64,000 bases of DNA from Caballeronia sp. SBC1 (GCF_011493005.1 NZ_CP049156.1:1860001-1924000); one strand, 5' to 3'. Counted from the first letter of the stretch, positions 48,854-58,888 are shown. Notes: generated by a model from the letters alone, not told the origin. Translations and numbers: made by a program.

Positions 48854-49480
48854 ATGAAAGGCGCTGACGAAGTCCTGCTTGTGGTCGATGTCCAGAATGA
48901 TTTCATGCCTCGCGGTGCGTTGCAGGTCGCTCACGGCGACGAAGTCGTGCCCGTGATCAACCGCCTCGCGCGTGCGTTTTCGCATGTGGTGCTGACGCAG
49001 GACTGGCACCCGGCGAAGCATATTTCCTTCGCTGAAAATCACGCGGAGCGCGCGCCATTCGACATGGCCACGCTGAGCTACGGCCAGCAGGTTTTGTGGC
49101 CGACCCATTGCGTGCAAGACACGGACGGCGCAGCGCTGCATCGCGACCTGGACGTGCCTCACGCGCGGCTGGTGATCCGCAAGGGTCATCACGTGGATGT
49201 CGATAGTTATTCGGCCTTCATGGAAGCCGATCGCACCACGCCGACGGGCCTCGCGGGTTATCTACGCGAAGTCGGCGTGAAGCGTGTCTATTGCTGCGGG
49301 CTGGCGACGGACTATTGCGTCGCGTGGTCGGCGCTCGATGCGCGCAGCGGGGGTTTCGAAGCGGTCGTGATCGACGACGCCTGTCGCGCGATCGACCTCG
49401 ACGGCTCGCTTGCGCGGGCGTGGGAGCAGATGACGGCAGCGGGTGTATCGCGAATCGGATCGACGGACTTGCTGCGCTGA
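48854..49480 (+). CDS. pncA: Nicotinamidase
   Basis: Isochorismatase-fold amidase of 208 residues that converts nicotinamide to nicotinate in NAD salvage. Catalytic triad Asp in VVDVQNDF, Lys in VIRKGHH and Cys in CGLATDYCV; metal ligands in [12 protein letters not shown]. An in-frame GTG at 48842 is an alternative start. Its position inside a fatty acid oxidation block has no obvious metabolic reason. A small GGCGGG/CCCGCC hairpin follows at 49483-49499. Confidence 0.94.
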   Translation: MKGADEVLLVVDVQNDFMPRGALQVAHGDEVVPVINRLARAFSHVVLTQDWHPAKHISFAENHAERAPFDMATLSYGQQVLWPTHCVQDTDGAALHRDLDVPHARLVIRKGHHVDVDSYSAFMEADRTTPTGLAGYLREVGVKRVYCCGLATDYCVAWSALDARSGGFEAVVIDDACRAIDLDGSLARAWEQMTAAGVSRIGSTDLLR

Positions 49481-49539
49481 ACGGCGGGTTGAACCCGCCA
49501 AATGAACCAACCCTATTCGTATTCGAAGTGGAGACAAGC

Positions 49540-50718
49540 ATGACTGACGCGGTAATCGTATCGACGGCACGCACGGGCCTCGCCAAATCCTGGCGCGGCG
49601 CATTCAACATGACCCACGGCGCGACGCTCGGCGGCCATGCCACGCAGGCCGCGGTGGCGCGTGCGGGCATTGACCCGGCGCGTGTGGAAGACGTGATCAT
49701 GGGTTGCGCGAATCCGGAAGGCGCGACCGGCATGAACATCGCGCGGCAGATTGCGTTGCGCGCGGGCCTGCCGGTCAGCGTGCCGGGCATGACCGTGAAC
49801 CGCTTCTGTTCATCGGGCTTGCAGACCATCGCGCTGGCGGCGCAACGCGTGATCGCCGGCGAAGGCGATGTCTATGTGGCGGGTGGAGTGGAATCCATCT
49901 CGTGCGTGCAGAACGAGATGAACCAGCACATGCTGTTGGACGGCTGGTTGAAGGAACACAGGCCGGCCATCTACTGGTCCATGTTGCAGACGGCGGAAAA
50001 CGTCGCCAAGCGTTACGAAATATCGAAAGAACGGCAGGACGAGTACGGCGTGCAATCGCAATTGCGTGCAGCAGCGGCGCAAGCGGCGGGCAAGTTCAAC
50101 GATGAAATCGTGCCTATCACGGTGCTGGCCGGTGTCGCCGATAAAGCCACGGGCCGCATGTTCACGAAGGAAGTCACGCTGGCCGCCGATGAAGGCATTC
50201 GCGCCGACACCACGCTCGAAGGGGTATCGAAGATTCGCACCGCTATGCCCGGCGGAGTGGTCACGGCGGGCAATGCCAGCCAGTTCTCCGATGGCGCGTC
50301 AGCATGTGTGGTGATGAACGCATCGCTTGCGGAGAAGGAAGGGCTCAAGCCGCTGGGGATTTTCCGGGGGTTTGCGGTCGCGGGTTGCGAGCCGGATGAA
50401 ATGGGTATTGGACCGGTGTTCGCCGTGCCCAAGCTGTTGAAGAAAGCGGGCCTTAAAGTCAGCGATATCGACCTGTGGGAACTGAACGAAGCATTCGCCG
50501 TGCAAGTGCTCTATTGCCGCGATACGTTGGGCATTCCGGCTGATCGCCTGAACGTGAACGGCGGCGCGATTGCAGTAGGGCATCCGTATGGCGTGTCGGG
50601 CGCTCGGCTCACGGGGCATGCGTTGATCGAAGGCAAGCGGCGCGGTGCGAAGTTTGTCGTGGTGACCATGTGCATTGGCGGCGGGCAGGGCGCGGCCGGG
50701 TTGTTCGAAGTAGTGTGA
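49540..50718 (+). CDS. Acetyl-CoA acyltransferase (thiolase)
   Basis: Thiolase of 392 residues that cleaves 3-ketoacyl-CoA in the last step of beta-oxidation, the natural partner of the FadB-like enzyme at 46722. Nucleophilic Cys in NRFCSSGLQ, the [16 protein letters not shown]is block and the second Cys in CIGGGQGAA are intact. GTGGAG lies ahead of the ATG at 49540. A weak hairpin (50729-50758) follows before the Dabb gene. Confidence 0.94.
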   Translation: MTDAVIVSTARTGLAKSWRGAFNMTHGATLGGHATQAAVARAGIDPARVEDVIMGCANPEGATGMNIARQIALRAGLPVSVPGMTVNRFCSSGLQTIALAAQRVIAGEGDVYVAGGVESISCVQNEMNQHMLLDGWLKEHRPAIYWSMLQTAENVAKRYEISKERQDEYGVQSQLRAAAAQAAGKFNDEIVPITVLAGVADKATGRMFTKEVTLAADEGIRADTTLEGVSKIRTAMPGGVVTAGNASQFSDGASACVVMNASLAEKEGLKPLGIFRGFAVAGCEPDEMGIGPVFAVPKLLKKAGLKVSDIDLWELNEAFAVQVLYCRDTLGIPADRLNVNGGAIAVGHPYGVSGARLTGHALIEGKRRGAKFVVVTMCIGGGQGAAGLFEVV

Positions 50719-50794
50719 TTTTGTACGGTCGCCCGGCGTTTTTGATACGCTTGGGCGATCGGCATACATCATTTGCTACAACCAGGAGCCCGTC

Positions 50795-51097
50795 TTGTTA
50801 CGACACATCGTCATGTGGAAGTTGAAGGAAAGCGCCGAGGGTGGCACCCGCGCGGAAAACATCGTCAAGCTGAAAGCCAAACTCGAAACCTGCCGCAGCA
50901 TTGTTGCGGGGCAAGGCCACTTCGAAGTCGGCACGGCGCAGCCCGGTTTCGAAGCCACGTACGACGTGGTTCTCGTCTCCGACTTCGACAATCCCGAAGC
51001 GCTTCAGGCGTATCAGGTCCATGCCAAGCACCTGGCGATCAAGGACTTCGTTGCAGCGGTACGTGAATCGCGTCAATGCATCGATTACGAAGTCTGA
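50795..51097 (+). CDS. Dabb-family (stress-responsive A/B barrel) protein
   Basis: 100-residue dimeric alpha/beta-barrel protein starting LRHIVMWKLKESA, with FEVGTAQPGFEATYDVVLVSDFDNPEALQAYQVHAKH, a pattern typical of Dabb domain proteins. Function of such stand-alone members is unknown. It uses a TTG start at 50795 with AGGAG upstream. It ends 4 bases before the PaaI-type gene, so they form an operon. Confidence 0.85.
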   Translation: MLRHIVMWKLKESAEGGTRAENIVKLKAKLETCRSIVAGQGHFEVGTAQPGFEATYDVVLVSDFDNPEALQAYQVHAKHLAIKDFVAAVRESRQCIDYEV

Positions 51098-51101
51098 GAC
51101 C

Positions 51102-51566
51102 ATGACCGATTTCTCCACGCTCCCTGAGAGCCCGTTCGTCGATTCGCTCGGCGTACAGCTTGTCACCGCCGAAGACGGCGCAAGCGAAGTGGTGCTGCCG
51201 CTGACCGGCACGCATATGAATACCTGGGGCATCGCACACGGCGGCGTGACCATGACGCTTGCCGACGTAGCCCTCGCAATGGCCGCGCGCAGTCTCGCCG
51301 ACGATGGCATCGGCGTGGTCACCGTCGAAATGAAAGTCAACTTCATGCAGCCGGGCCGCGGCGAACTCCGCGCGTTTGCCCGCGTGCTGCACCGCTCCAC
51401 CACCATGGCGTATTGCGAAGGCGAAATCCGCGATAGCGAAGGCCATTTCGTCGCCAAAGCGCTCGGCACCTTCAAGTACATGCGCAGGCTCGCCGTCGGC
51501 CGCGATATCGCGCAGCAACGCCTGCGTTCAGATCCGTCCGCCACACCCGGTCCCAGCGACGCCTGA
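51102..51566 (+). CDS. PaaI-family hotdog acyl-CoA thioesterase
   Basis: 154-residue hotdog thioesterase. NTWGIAHGGVTMTLADVALAMAA carries the HGG and the catalytic Asp region of PaaI-type enzymes, and VTVEMKVNFMQPG the following strand. It hydrolyses acyl- or aryl-CoA esters, substrate unknown. Starts 4 bases after the Dabb gene; the C-terminus has a short Pro/Ser/Arg-rich tail. Confidence 0.9.
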   Translation: MTDFSTLPESPFVDSLGVQLVTAEDGASEVVLPLTGTHMNTWGIAHGGVTMTLADVALAMAARSLADDGIGVVTVEMKVNFMQPGRGELRAFARVLHRSTTMAYCEGEIRDSEGHFVAKALGTFKYMRRLAVGRDIAQQRLRSDPSATPGPSDA

Positions 51567-51625
51567 CGCCGCTACCAGGGCGCGCCTCGCGCTCTGTTAT
51601 CCCGGGACCGCACAGGAGTATCACG

Positions 51626-52633
51626 ATGTCAGAACACCATTCAATCAATCGCCAGATCCTCCTCGTTTCGCGCCCGCAAGGCGTGGCAAGCGTCGATAAC
51701 TTCAAACTGGTCGACACTCCGCTTGAGCCTTTGGCGGACGGGCAAGTGCGCGTGCGCAATCACTTTCTCTCGCTCGATCCCTACATGCGCGGCCGCATGG
51801 ACGACTCGAAGTCGTACGCCGCCTCGCAGCCGCTCAACGAAGTGATGATCGGCGGGACGGTGGGCGAAGTGGTGGAATCGAAGAATCCGAAATTCGCGGT
51901 CGGCGACAAGGTGGTCGGGATCTACGGCTGGCAGGAATTCGGCACGTCGGATGGCAAGGGCTTGCGTAAAGTCGACGACACCCATATTCCGCTTTCAGCG
52001 TATCTCGGCCCGGTCGGCATGCCCGGGGTGACCGCATGGCTTGGGCTCAACAAAATCATCGAGCCGAAAGCCGGCGAAACGGTCGTTGTCAGCGCGGCGA
52101 GCGGCGCGGTGGGAAGCGTAGTCGGCCAGTTGGCGAAAGCAGCGGGCTGCCGCGCGGTGGGCATCGCGGGCGGGGCGGACAAATGCCGCTACGTCACCGA
52201 GACACTCGGTTTCGACGCATGCATCGACTACAAGGCCGGCAACCTTCATGACGACCTCAAGGCCGCGTTGCCCAACGGGGCCGACGGTTACTTCGAAAAC
52301 GTCGGCGGCGAGATACTGGACGCCGTGTTGTCGCGCATGAACGCGTTCGGCCGAATTGCGTTGTGCGGGATGATCGCGAGTTACGACGGTTCGCCGATGC
52401 CGCTTAAAAAACCCGCTCTGCTACTTACGCAGCGCTTGAAGGTGCAGGGTTTTATCGTCAGCGAGTCGCCGGAGGTCTGGCCCGAGGCGCTTACGCAACT
52501 CGGCGGGCTCGTTGCACAGAAGAAGCTGCAATATCGGGAGACCATTGCGCAGGGCCTGGAAAATGCCCCTGAGGCTTTTCTCGGATTGCTCAAGGGCAAG
52601 AACTTCGGCAAGCAGCTCGTCAAGCTGATCTGA
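51626..52633 (+). CDS. NADP-dependent MDR oxidoreductase (CurA / leukotriene-B4-dehydrogenase-like)
   Basis: Zinc-free medium-chain reductase of 335 residues that reduces activated double bonds with NADPH. FLSLDPYMRGRMDD near residue 50, GVTAWLGL and the cofactor motif VVSAASGAVGSVVGQLAK, then GADGYFENVGGEILDAV. GGAGTATCACG before the ATG. Probably detoxifies enones or alkenals; the position among acyl-CoA genes fits lipid metabolism. Confidence 0.9.
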   Translation: MSEHHSINRQILLVSRPQGVASVDNFKLVDTPLEPLADGQVRVRNHFLSLDPYMRGRMDDSKSYAASQPLNEVMIGGTVGEVVESKNPKFAVGDKVVGIYGWQEFGTSDGKGLRKVDDTHIPLSAYLGPVGMPGVTAWLGLNKIIEPKAGETVVVSAASGAVGSVVGQLAKAAGCRAVGIAGGADKCRYVTETLGFDACIDYKAGNLHDDLKAALPNGADGYFENVGGEILDAVLSRMNAFGRIALCGMIASYDGSPMPLKKPALLLTQRLKVQGFIVSESPEVWPEALTQLGGLVAQKKLQYRETIAQGLENAPEAFLGLLKGKNFGKQLVKLI

Positions 52634-52666
52634 ACGTTCGAAATCTACAAATAGAAGGGAGACACA

Positions 52667-53530
52667 GTGGACCAGTTCGACGGCAAAGTGGCCGTGATCA
52701 CGGGCGCCGGCAGCGGCTTCGGTCGCGAGTTTGCATTGATGGGCGCGACGCTAGGCATGAAGCTCGTACTTGCCGATGTCGATGTGAAAGGTCTCGCGGA
52801 AACGGTCGAGATGGCGCGCGGTTTGGGCGCCGAAGCGCTCGGCGCGCCCACTGATGTTTCCGATGCCGCGCAGGTCGATGCGCTTGCACGTACGACTATC
52901 GATACCTACGGCGCCGTGCATTTGCTGTTCAATAACGCGGGCGTCGGCACGGGCGGTTTTGTCTGGGAAAGCAGCGCGAACGACTGGGCTTGGGTATTCG
53001 GCGTCAACGTGATGGGCGTGGCGAACGGCGTGCGCGCGTTCACGCCGTTGATGCTGGCGCAGCAAGAGCCGGCGCATATTGTGAACACGGCGTCGGTGGC
53101 GGGCTTGCTGTCGGCGCCAGGCATGGCCGTCTATAACGCATCGAAGCATGCGGTCGTCGCGTTGACGGAGACGCTGTATCACGACTTGAAAATTGTCGGC
53201 GGCCACGTGGATTGTTCGTTGCTCTGTCCGGCATTCGTGCCGACAGGCATTGCGAACGCCGAGCGCGTGCGGCCGGAGGGCTTGCGCAACGATGAACCAT
53301 TGACGGCATCGCAGCGCATGGCGGGCAAGCAACTCACGAAGGCGGTGGAGAGCGGCAAGCTGAGCGCGGCGCAGGTGGCGGAACTGACCTTCGACGCCGT
53401 ACGCGAACGGCGCTTTTATGTGCTGACGCACCCGAAGATTCTGGCGTCGGTGCAACTGCGTTTCGACGACATCACGCAACAGCGCAACCCGACCGATCCG
53501 TTGTCGTTGAAGCCGGAGGTGAAGGGGTAG
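52667..53530 (+). CDS. SDR-family oxidoreductase
   Basis: Classical short-chain dehydrogenase of 287 residues. Cofactor motif TGAGSGFGRE near residue 12, NNAGVGTGG, the catalytic block VNTASVAGLLSAPGMAVYNASKHAVVAL (Ser, Tyr, Lys) and a C-terminal extension past the usual 250 residues. Substrate unknown. GTG start at 52667 with GAAGGGAGA upstream, 33 bases after the reductase gene, suggesting cotranscription. Confidence 0.9.
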   Translation: MDQFDGKVAVITGAGSGFGREFALMGATLGMKLVLADVDVKGLAETVEMARGLGAEALGAPTDVSDAAQVDALARTTIDTYGAVHLLFNNAGVGTGGFVWESSANDWAWVFGVNVMGVANGVRAFTPLMLAQQEPAHIVNTASVAGLLSAPGMAVYNASKHAVVALTETLYHDLKIVGGHVDCSLLCPAFVPTGIANAERVRPEGLRNDEPLTASQRMAGKQLTKAVESGKLSAAQVAELTFDAVRERRFYVLTHPKILASVQLRFDDITQQRNPTDPLSLKPEVKG

Positions 53531-53553
53531 GGGGGTGTAACGTGCCGAAGGCG

Positions 53554-53880
53554 TCAGGCAGAGCGCTTGTCTAGCGTGTCCAAGGTATCGGATGTACCCA
53601 TCACCGACAGTTTGAAACCCAGCGCACGCACCACTTTCATAATCGTGGCGAACTCCGGGTTGCCTTCGGTGGAGAGCGCCCGGTACAGACTTTCGCGCCC
53701 GATCCCGGCGTCTCGAGCGATCTGCGTCATGCCGCGAGCGCGAGCAATATCGCCCAGCGCCGCCGCAATCAGCTTCGGATCGCCTTCCTCGAGGCATGCC
53801 TCGAGATAGACTGCCATGTCGGCTTCCGTCGTGAGATGTTCCGTTACGTCGAAACGGTGGAAGGTTTCAGGACGGCTCAT
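53554..53880 (-). CDS. Antitoxin of a RelE/ParE-type addiction module (HigA-like, COG3636 type)
   Basis: 108-residue DNA-binding antitoxin starting MSRPETFHRFDVTEHL, with a helix-turn-helix in GMTQIARDAGIGRESLYRALSTEGNPEFATIMKVVRALGFKLSV, typical of putative addiction module antidote proteins. In intact pairs the toxin gene lies directly upstream and overlaps it; here the upstream toxin carries frameshifts (see next entry), so the antitoxin seems orphaned but retained. GGAGAG precedes the ATG at 53880. Convergent with the SDR gene. Confidence 0.9.
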   Translation of the reverse strand: MSRPETFHRFDVTEHLTTEADMAVYLEACLEEGDPKLIAAALGDIARARGMTQIARDAGIGRESLYRALSTEGNPEFATIMKVVRALGFKLSVMGTSDTLDTLDKRSA

Positions 53881-54175
53881 GGTGCTCTCCAATAGCGCGG
53901 GCGATCTCTTTCGCACGTTTGATGTCATTGTCTTGTGTGGATTTGTCGCCACCGGCAAGCAGGAAAATCATTGTTGGCCTCGTTGCATGTAATACAGGCG
54001 ATAGCCGGGGCCAACCGTCATACGCATCTCGTGTAGCCCCTCCCCGAGGGCCTTTACGTCGCCGAGATTGCCGAGTTCCACCCGCCTCAAACGCGCAAGG
54101 ATTCTGAATTTGCCGGTGCGATCCCGCAGGTTCTCGAGCCATTCAGTGAATTTGTGACTGCAGGATTGTGTACAT
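53867..54175 (-). pseudogene. Frameshifted RelE/ParE-family toxin (addiction module killer protein)
   Basis: Remnant of the toxin partner of the adjoining antitoxin. From the ATG at 54175 the frame reads MYTILQSQ then stops; the next part continues in another frame as FTEWLENLRDRTGKFRILA to GPGYRLYYMQRGQQ and stops at 53968. The C-terminal part, IFLLAGGDKSTQDNDIKRAKEIA, lies back in the first frame and ends at 53867, overlapping the antitoxin start by 14 bases. Two shifts (near 54150 and near 53970) therefore break one recognisable gene. Sequencing error or recoding are alternatives. Confidence 0.85.
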
Positions 54176-54331
54176 CCAATACTGTAGCCCATGGATTACA
54201 ATTATGCAAAGAACGAAGGTGCTTCGCGCTGGTTCGCCACGGGAAACCTGAATTCCGGGCACACCCAGCGGGACATCGTGCACTCCGTGTCATCATCACG
54301 GGCTTCCAACGCCCGCCAATTCCCTGCTCCC

Positions 54332-55297
54332 ATGCCGCTGAATCCTGCCGTTGCACAGGTCGTCGAACTCATCGCGAAGGCCAAGCGGCCGCCGTTTCAC
54401 ACGCTTTCGGCTTCCGCCGCCCGTGCTTCTTACGAGCGCAGCGCGCTGATTCTCGACATCGCGCCGGCCGCGATGTTCGACGTCCACGAACTCACGATCC
54501 CTACACGCGATCAAGCGTCCATTCGTGCACGCCTTTATCACCCGGTCGAGCCCAATTGGGCCGCGCCTACGCCTACGCTGGTCTACTTTCATGGCGGCGG
54601 TTTTGTGGTTGGCAGTATCAATACGCATGACTCGCTCTGCAGACGCCTCGCCGCCGATTCGGGTTGCGCGGTGGCATCGGTCGATTACCGGCTTGCGCCC
54701 GAGCACAAGTTTCCAACCGCGGTGCACGATGCCTTCGACGCCCTCACGTGGCTTCACGCGCAAGCGGCGTCGCTGGGGCTCGACAGCACGCGTTTCGCGG
54801 TGGGAGGCGACAGCGCGGGCGGCACACTCGCCACGGTGTGCGCATTGCTCGCACGCGATGCCGGTATCCAGCTATGCCTCCAATTGCTGATTTATCCCGG
54901 CGTTAGCGCGCGGCAAGACACGCAATCGCACTCGCAATTTGCCGAGGGTTTTGTGTTATCGGCAGAGACCATTCAGTGGTTTTTTGCGCAGTATCTTCGC
55001 GACGATAAAGACCGCGACGACTGGCGTTTTGCCCCGCTGGACGCACGCGACGCCATGCCGGATTTCGCGGGCGTTGCCCCCGCATGGATCGCGGCGGCCG
55101 ATCACGATCCACTCTTCGACGAAGACGTGGCCTATGCCGCGAAACTCGAAAGGGCACACGTCCCGGTCGAACTGGTCCGCTACGAAGGCATGACGCACGA
55201 GTTCTTCAAGATGGGAGGTTTCGTGCCGGAGGTGGCGAAGGCGCATGCGGACGCAGCGGACGCGTTGCGTCGATACATGAACGTCGCAGAGAGGTAA
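54332..55297 (+). CDS. Alpha/beta hydrolase, HSL-type esterase
   Basis: Esterase/lipase of 321 residues of the hormone-sensitive lipase (family IV) type. Oxyanion motif YFHGGGFVVGS, nucleophile block GGDSAGGTLA, catalytic Asp region AADHDPLFDE and His in GMTHEFFKMGG. Cytosolic (no signal peptide). Start taken at the ATG at 54332, where the family-like sequence begins (PAVAQVVELIAKAKRPPF); the open frame reaches 54191 but that part overlaps the toxin remnant region. Confidence 0.92.
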   Translation: MPLNPAVAQVVELIAKAKRPPFHTLSASAARASYERSALILDIAPAAMFDVHELTIPTRDQASIRARLYHPVEPNWAAPTPTLVYFHGGGFVVGSINTHDSLCRRLAADSGCAVASVDYRLAPEHKFPTAVHDAFDALTWLHAQAASLGLDSTRFAVGGDSAGGTLATVCALLARDAGIQLCLQLLIYPGVSARQDTQSHSQFAEGFVLSAETIQWFFAQYLRDDKDRDDWRFAPLDARDAMPDFAGVAPAWIAAADHDPLFDEDVAYAAKLERAHVPVELVRYEGMTHEFFKMGGFVPEVAKAHADAADALRRYMNVAER

Positions 55298-55351
55298 AAA
55301 CCGGCGCCGGCAACTTCACGCGCACAAAGTTTCCCTCGGAGTTCAACGACC

Positions 55352-56182
55352 CTAAGCCGCACGCACGATCGTGAACGCATCGCTTCGCTCGAACGTGCCG
55401 GGGCGTTTGATGTTGTGTGAACCGTCGTCGTCGCTGAGTTCCTTGATCTGCAGCGTCAAGTCGCCGTCAACCGCCACTACCCGCAACGCCGTCGTACTGC
55501 GCGTGCCATAACCCTCGGACTCAATAAACGCCGCCGACAACACACGCTCGCGCTCAAGCGAGAGACCAGTGGAGGGCAGCAGATGGTCATCGGCGAGTTG
55601 GGGATTGCGCATGGTCTCGATCAGGCTGTCCAGCGACGGCCGTTCATCGACGTGAAGCAGATCCCTCAGCGCGTCGCGTTGCGCGACGAGCTTGGGCCAG
55701 GGTGTGTCGAGCAGACTATTCGACAACCCGTGAATGCCGGGGTCAAGCAGGGAAGGCGGGGCGTCGGCACGATTGCCGTACCAGGCCAGTTCGCGCCGTG
55801 TGAAGTCGCCGACAACCAGATTGAATCCGTTGTACCGATGCCCGTCGCGGGCCACCGCGTCCAGATAAGTCATCGGCGCGACCGGTGCGCCGGATAAAAA
55901 ATCGCTGACCAACGTACCGCGAGTCGGGGCATTGGGCCGCACTTCCGCCGGCGCCCGATAATTCGTCAACGCAGCGAAGCGGCCGTCGCGCGTGACGCCA
56001 AGCCAGGTTCCACCGCCCGTCAGATCGCGTCCGGCGAGCACGTCCGGTGCGTTTTCCCACCAGTGCAACGGCTCGGTTTCACGATGAAAAAACTCATCGC
56101 GATTCGCCGCGAGCGTGAGCAACGGGCGCTCCGCGTCAGACCCCGCGGCATCCGGTTGCCAATCGAAGACAATCAGGCACAT
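55352..56182 (-). CDS. NRDE-family protein (TANGO2-like)
   Basis: 276-residue protein of the NRDE/TANGO2 family. It begins MCLIVFDWQPD, with Cys2 as in the family, and contains LAANRDEFFHRET, the NRDE block, followed by GGTWLGVTRDGRFAALTNYR and GLSNSLLDTPWPK. Family function is unsettled; heme and lipid homeostasis have been suggested. ATG at 56182 was preferred over the TTG two codons upstream because Met-Cys is conserved. It lies just downstream of ygfZ, same strand. Confidence 0.93.
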   Translation of the reverse strand: MCLIVFDWQPDAAGSDAERPLLTLAANRDEFFHRETEPLHWWENAPDVLAGRDLTGGGTWLGVTRDGRFAALTNYRAPAEVRPNAPTRGTLVSDFLSGAPVAPMTYLDAVARDGHRYNGFNLVVGDFTRRELAWYGNRADAPPSLLDPGIHGLSNSLLDTPWPKLVAQRDALRDLLHVDERPSLDSLIETMRNPQLADDHLLPSTGLSLERERVLSAAFIESEGYGTRSTTALRVVAVDGDLTLQIKELSDDDGSHNIKRPGTFERSDAFTIVRAA

Positions 56183-56203
56183 GAACAAACCGTCCGCAAT
56201 AAG

Positions 56204-57190
56204 TCAGACTTCGCTCGGCAACGCATAGGGCAGCGGCGAGAATTTCAACGCGGGACCCTCCGCCGTCCCGACGTGCACCGAACCCTGCTCAAGCGCCGCG
56301 AGCTTGATTTCCACAAGCGCATCCACGCCGCCGCCGGGCGCGGGCGCCACGTTGACTACGAGGCCGCACGGCTGGCCGGGGTCATCGGAGTGGAACAGTT
56401 CGTCGCCGGCTTTGGCGGTATCGGCATGGGCCAGCGACGTGCGGCGCTTGATCGTGCCGCGATACTGGCTGCGCGCAACCACTTCCTGCCCCGGATAACA
56501 CCCCTTTTTGAAGTTGACGCCGCCGAGCACGTCGAAGTTAACCATCTGCGGGACGAATTGCTCCGAAGTCGGATGCGTGATGCGCGGTTCGCCTGCGTGA
56601 ATATCGAGCCAGTCCCATAACTCGGCCGGGGCGCGCGTGAGCTGTTTTTCCATCTCGGCGAGGCGCGCTTCGACCTCAGCCTTCGGGCCGACCCACAGGA
56701 AGCGCGGCCGGCCGGCGGCATCGGGAACGCGGATCAGCGAGCCGAGCGGACCGTCCACCTTTACGTGCACGCCGTCGGGCATGGCGTCGAAGAGATGGGA
56801 CAGCGTCTTGCGGACATCGCCGGCAAATCCCACTGCGGCGAGCGACGGCGTGGCATCGACAAGCTTCGCTTTCGCGCGCATCACGAACATCGACAAGCGT
56901 TTTTGCACCGATGCCTGTATGTCAGCAGCGAGCATCAGGCGCACGGCTTCGCCGCATCGCCACATGAGGAAGGACGCCAGCAAGCGGCCCTTCGGCGAGC
57001 AATAACCAGCCAGACGCGCGCTTGATGCGTCCAGATGCTGGACGTCACTCGTCAATTGCGTGTGAAGAAAAGCGGCGGCGTCGTCGCCGGTTGTATCGAT
57101 AATGCCGAACTGCGTCAGCGGCACGAACACGCCAGCATGAACAACGGCGTCGAAAGGAGATGAAAGCGATGAGGCGGTCGAAGAATTCAT
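56204..57190 (-). CDS. ygfZ: Folate-binding protein YgfZ (iron-sulfur cluster assembly/repair)
   Basis: GcvT-like folate-binding protein of 328 residues that supports Fe-S enzyme maturation. The YgfZ motif KKGCYPGQEVVARSQYRG with its conserved Cys is present, and the N-terminal part shows TGDDAAAFLHTQLTSDV and GYCSPKGRLLASF. AGGT precedes the ATG at 57190; the frame is open to a TTG at 57217. Divergent from mltG across about 60 bases, with a TATTAT box near 57220. Confidence 0.94.
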   Translation of the reverse strand: MNSSTASSLSSPFDAVVHAGVFVPLTQFGIIDTTGDDAAAFLHTQLTSDVQHLDASSARLAGYCSPKGRLLASFLMWRCGEAVRLMLAADIQASVQKRLSMFVMRAKAKLVDATPSLAAVGFAGDVRKTLSHLFDAMPDGVHVKVDGPLGSLIRVPDAAGRPRFLWVGPKAEVEARLAEMEKQLTRAPAELWDWLDIHAGEPRITHPTSEQFVPQMVNFDVLGGVNFKKGCYPGQEVVARSQYRGTIKRRTSLAHADTAKAGDELFHSDDPGQPCGLVVNVAPAPGGGVDALVEIKLAALEQGSVHVGTAEGPALKFSPLPYALPSEV

Positions 57191-57251
57191 GGACCTGACT
57201 TGGGCGATGGCGAACAAGTATTATATGGGTCTTACTTAGAGCGTGTTTCGC

Positions 57252-58268
57252 ATGTCCCTTTTGAAGAAATGTTTGATCGCGGCTGTCGTCGCGGTCGTGG
57301 TTGCCGGTGCGCTCGTCGGGGGCATGTTCAAATGGGCGAATAGCCCGGTCGAGCTGGCCTCACCCGAACTCGACATCACCATCAAATCCCACAGCACGTT
57401 ACGCAGCGTGGCCCTCCAGCTGGACCGCGGCGGCGCGCACGTCCAACAGCAGTTGTTCGTGCTGATGACGCGCGTGCTCGGTCTTTCCGCACAGCTCAAG
57501 TCCGGTAACTACGCGTTCAAGGAGGGAATTACGCCCTACGAGATGCTGCAGAAAATCGCCCGCGGCGACGTCAACGAATACGTGGCGACCGTGATCGAAG
57601 GGTGGACGTTCCAGAAAATGCGCAACGAACTGGACGGCAATCCGGCCCTGCAGCACGACACGGCCGGCATGACCGACACCGACTTGCTGAAGGCCATTGG
57701 TGCGCCGGACGACGTGATTGCGCGGGCGAGCGCGGAAGGCCTGTTTTTCCCCGACACCTATCTCTTCGATAAAGGCACGAGCGACATCGCCGTCTACAAA
57801 CGGGCGTACAAGCTGATGCAGCAGCGCCTCGACGAAGCCTGGGCTACACGCGCGCAGAATTTGCCGTACAAGACGCCTTACGAGGCGCTGATCATGGCGT
57901 CGATTGTCGAAAAGGAAACTGGGCGCGCTGCCGACCGGCCGCTGGTCGCGGCCGTGTTCGCGAACCGGCTGCGCATCGGCATGCCGCTGCAAACGGACCC
58001 CTCGGTGATCTACGGCCTGGGTTCGGGCTACGGCGGCCGGCTGCGTAAAAAAGACCTGCAAACCGACACTCCGTACAATACCTACACGCGCATGGGCCTT
58101 CCGCCCGGTCCGATCTCGCTGCCGGGCGTCGCGGCGCTTGCGGCAACGGTCAATCCTGCATCAAGCTCGGCACTGTATTTCGTGTCGCGCGGCGACGGCA
58201 GCAGCTTCTTTTCAGACAATCTCGGCGACCACAATCGGGCCGTCGACAAGTACATCCGGGGACAATGA
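57252..58268 (+). CDS. mltG: Endolytic murein transglycosylase MltG
   Basis: Inner-membrane lytic transglycosylase of 338 residues that cuts nascent glycan strands. One N-terminal membrane helix (about 7-26), a LysM-like region ([16 protein letters not shown]) and the YceG catalytic domain with Glu220 in ASIVEKETG, then [11 protein letters not shown] and [21 protein letters not shown] at 57243 is an alternative start. It overlaps tmk (ATGATG over the stop), the conserved mltG-tmk-holB order. Confidence 0.95.
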   Translation: MSLLKKCLIAAVVAVVVAGALVGGMFKWANSPVELASPELDITIKSHSTLRSVALQLDRGGAHVQQQLFVLMTRVLGLSAQLKSGNYAFKEGITPYEMLQKIARGDVNEYVATVIEGWTFQKMRNELDGNPALQHDTAGMTDTDLLKAIGAPDDVIARASAEGLFFPDTYLFDKGTSDIAVYKRAYKLMQQRLDEAWATRAQNLPYKTPYEALIMASIVEKETGRAADRPLVAAVFANRLRIGMPLQTDPSVIYGLGSGYGGRLRKKDLQTDTPYNTYTRMGLPPGPISLPGVAALAATVNPASSSALYFVSRGDGSSFFSDNLGDHNRAVDKYIRGQ

Positions 58269-58888
58269 TGGTGCGCGGCAGATTCATCACGTTTGAAGGC
58301 ATCGACGGAGCGGGTAAGACGACGCACCTCGCGTGGTTTCGTGAGCGCCTGGAAGACAAAATCGCAGCCACGGGCCGTTCGGTCGTGATCACGCGCGAAC
58401 CCGGCGGCACGGCGCTGGGAGAAAGCCTGCGAGACTTGCTGCTCAACCAGCCGATGGACCTCGAAACCGAAGCGTTGCTGATGTTCGCGGCACGCAGGGA
58501 ACATCTGGCCCAGATCATTGAGCCGGCGCTGGCGCGAGGCGATTGGGTGCTGTCGGATCGTTTCTCCGACGCCACCTTCGCATATCAAGGCGGCGGCCGC
58601 GGTTTGCCGCGCGACAAGCTGGAAGCGCTTGAGCGCTGGGTGCAGGGCGGTTTCCAGCCGGATCTGACCGTGCTCTTTGACGTACCGACAAACGTGGCCA
58701 GCGAACGGCGCGGCGCGGTGCGCTCGCCGGACAAGTTCGAGAGCGAATCCGATTCGTTTTTTGGCCGTACGCGGGCCGAGTATTTGCGCCGGGCGGCGGA
58801 ATCGCCGGAGCGGTTTGTGATAGTCGACGCTACCCAGTCAATTATCGATATCCAGAAACAACTGGAAGCAGTGGTTGCAAGCATTTGA
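58265..58888 (+). CDS. tmk: Thymidylate kinase
   Basis: dTMP kinase of 207 residues. P-loop [12 protein letters not shown], the DRX-like [11 protein letters not shown] block, [17 protein letters not shown] and a LID region with the [10 protein letters not shown] stretch. Overlaps mltG by 4 bases. Unlike the usual tight order, about 200 AT-rich bases separate it from holB. Confidence 0.97.
   Translation: MMVRGRFITFEGIDGAGKTTHLAWFRERLEDKIAATGRSVVITREPGGTALGESLRDLLLNQPMDLETEALLMFAARREHLAQIIEPALARGDWVLSDRFSDATFAYQGGGRGLPRDKLEALERWVQGGFQPDLTVLFDVPTNVASERRGAVRSPDKFESESDSFFGRTRAEYLRRAAESPERFVIVDATQSIIDIQKQLEAVVASI

Noticed and set aside
49483-49499. GGCGGG/CCCGCC hairpin between pncA and thiolase as a terminator
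   Set aside because: Only 6 bp with no T-run; more likely incidental.
52630-52642. GAACGTTC palindrome between reductase and SDR genes as a second copy of the fatty acid operator
   Set aside because: It lacks the two-base centre of the site at 46597 and is only 8 bases, likely by chance.
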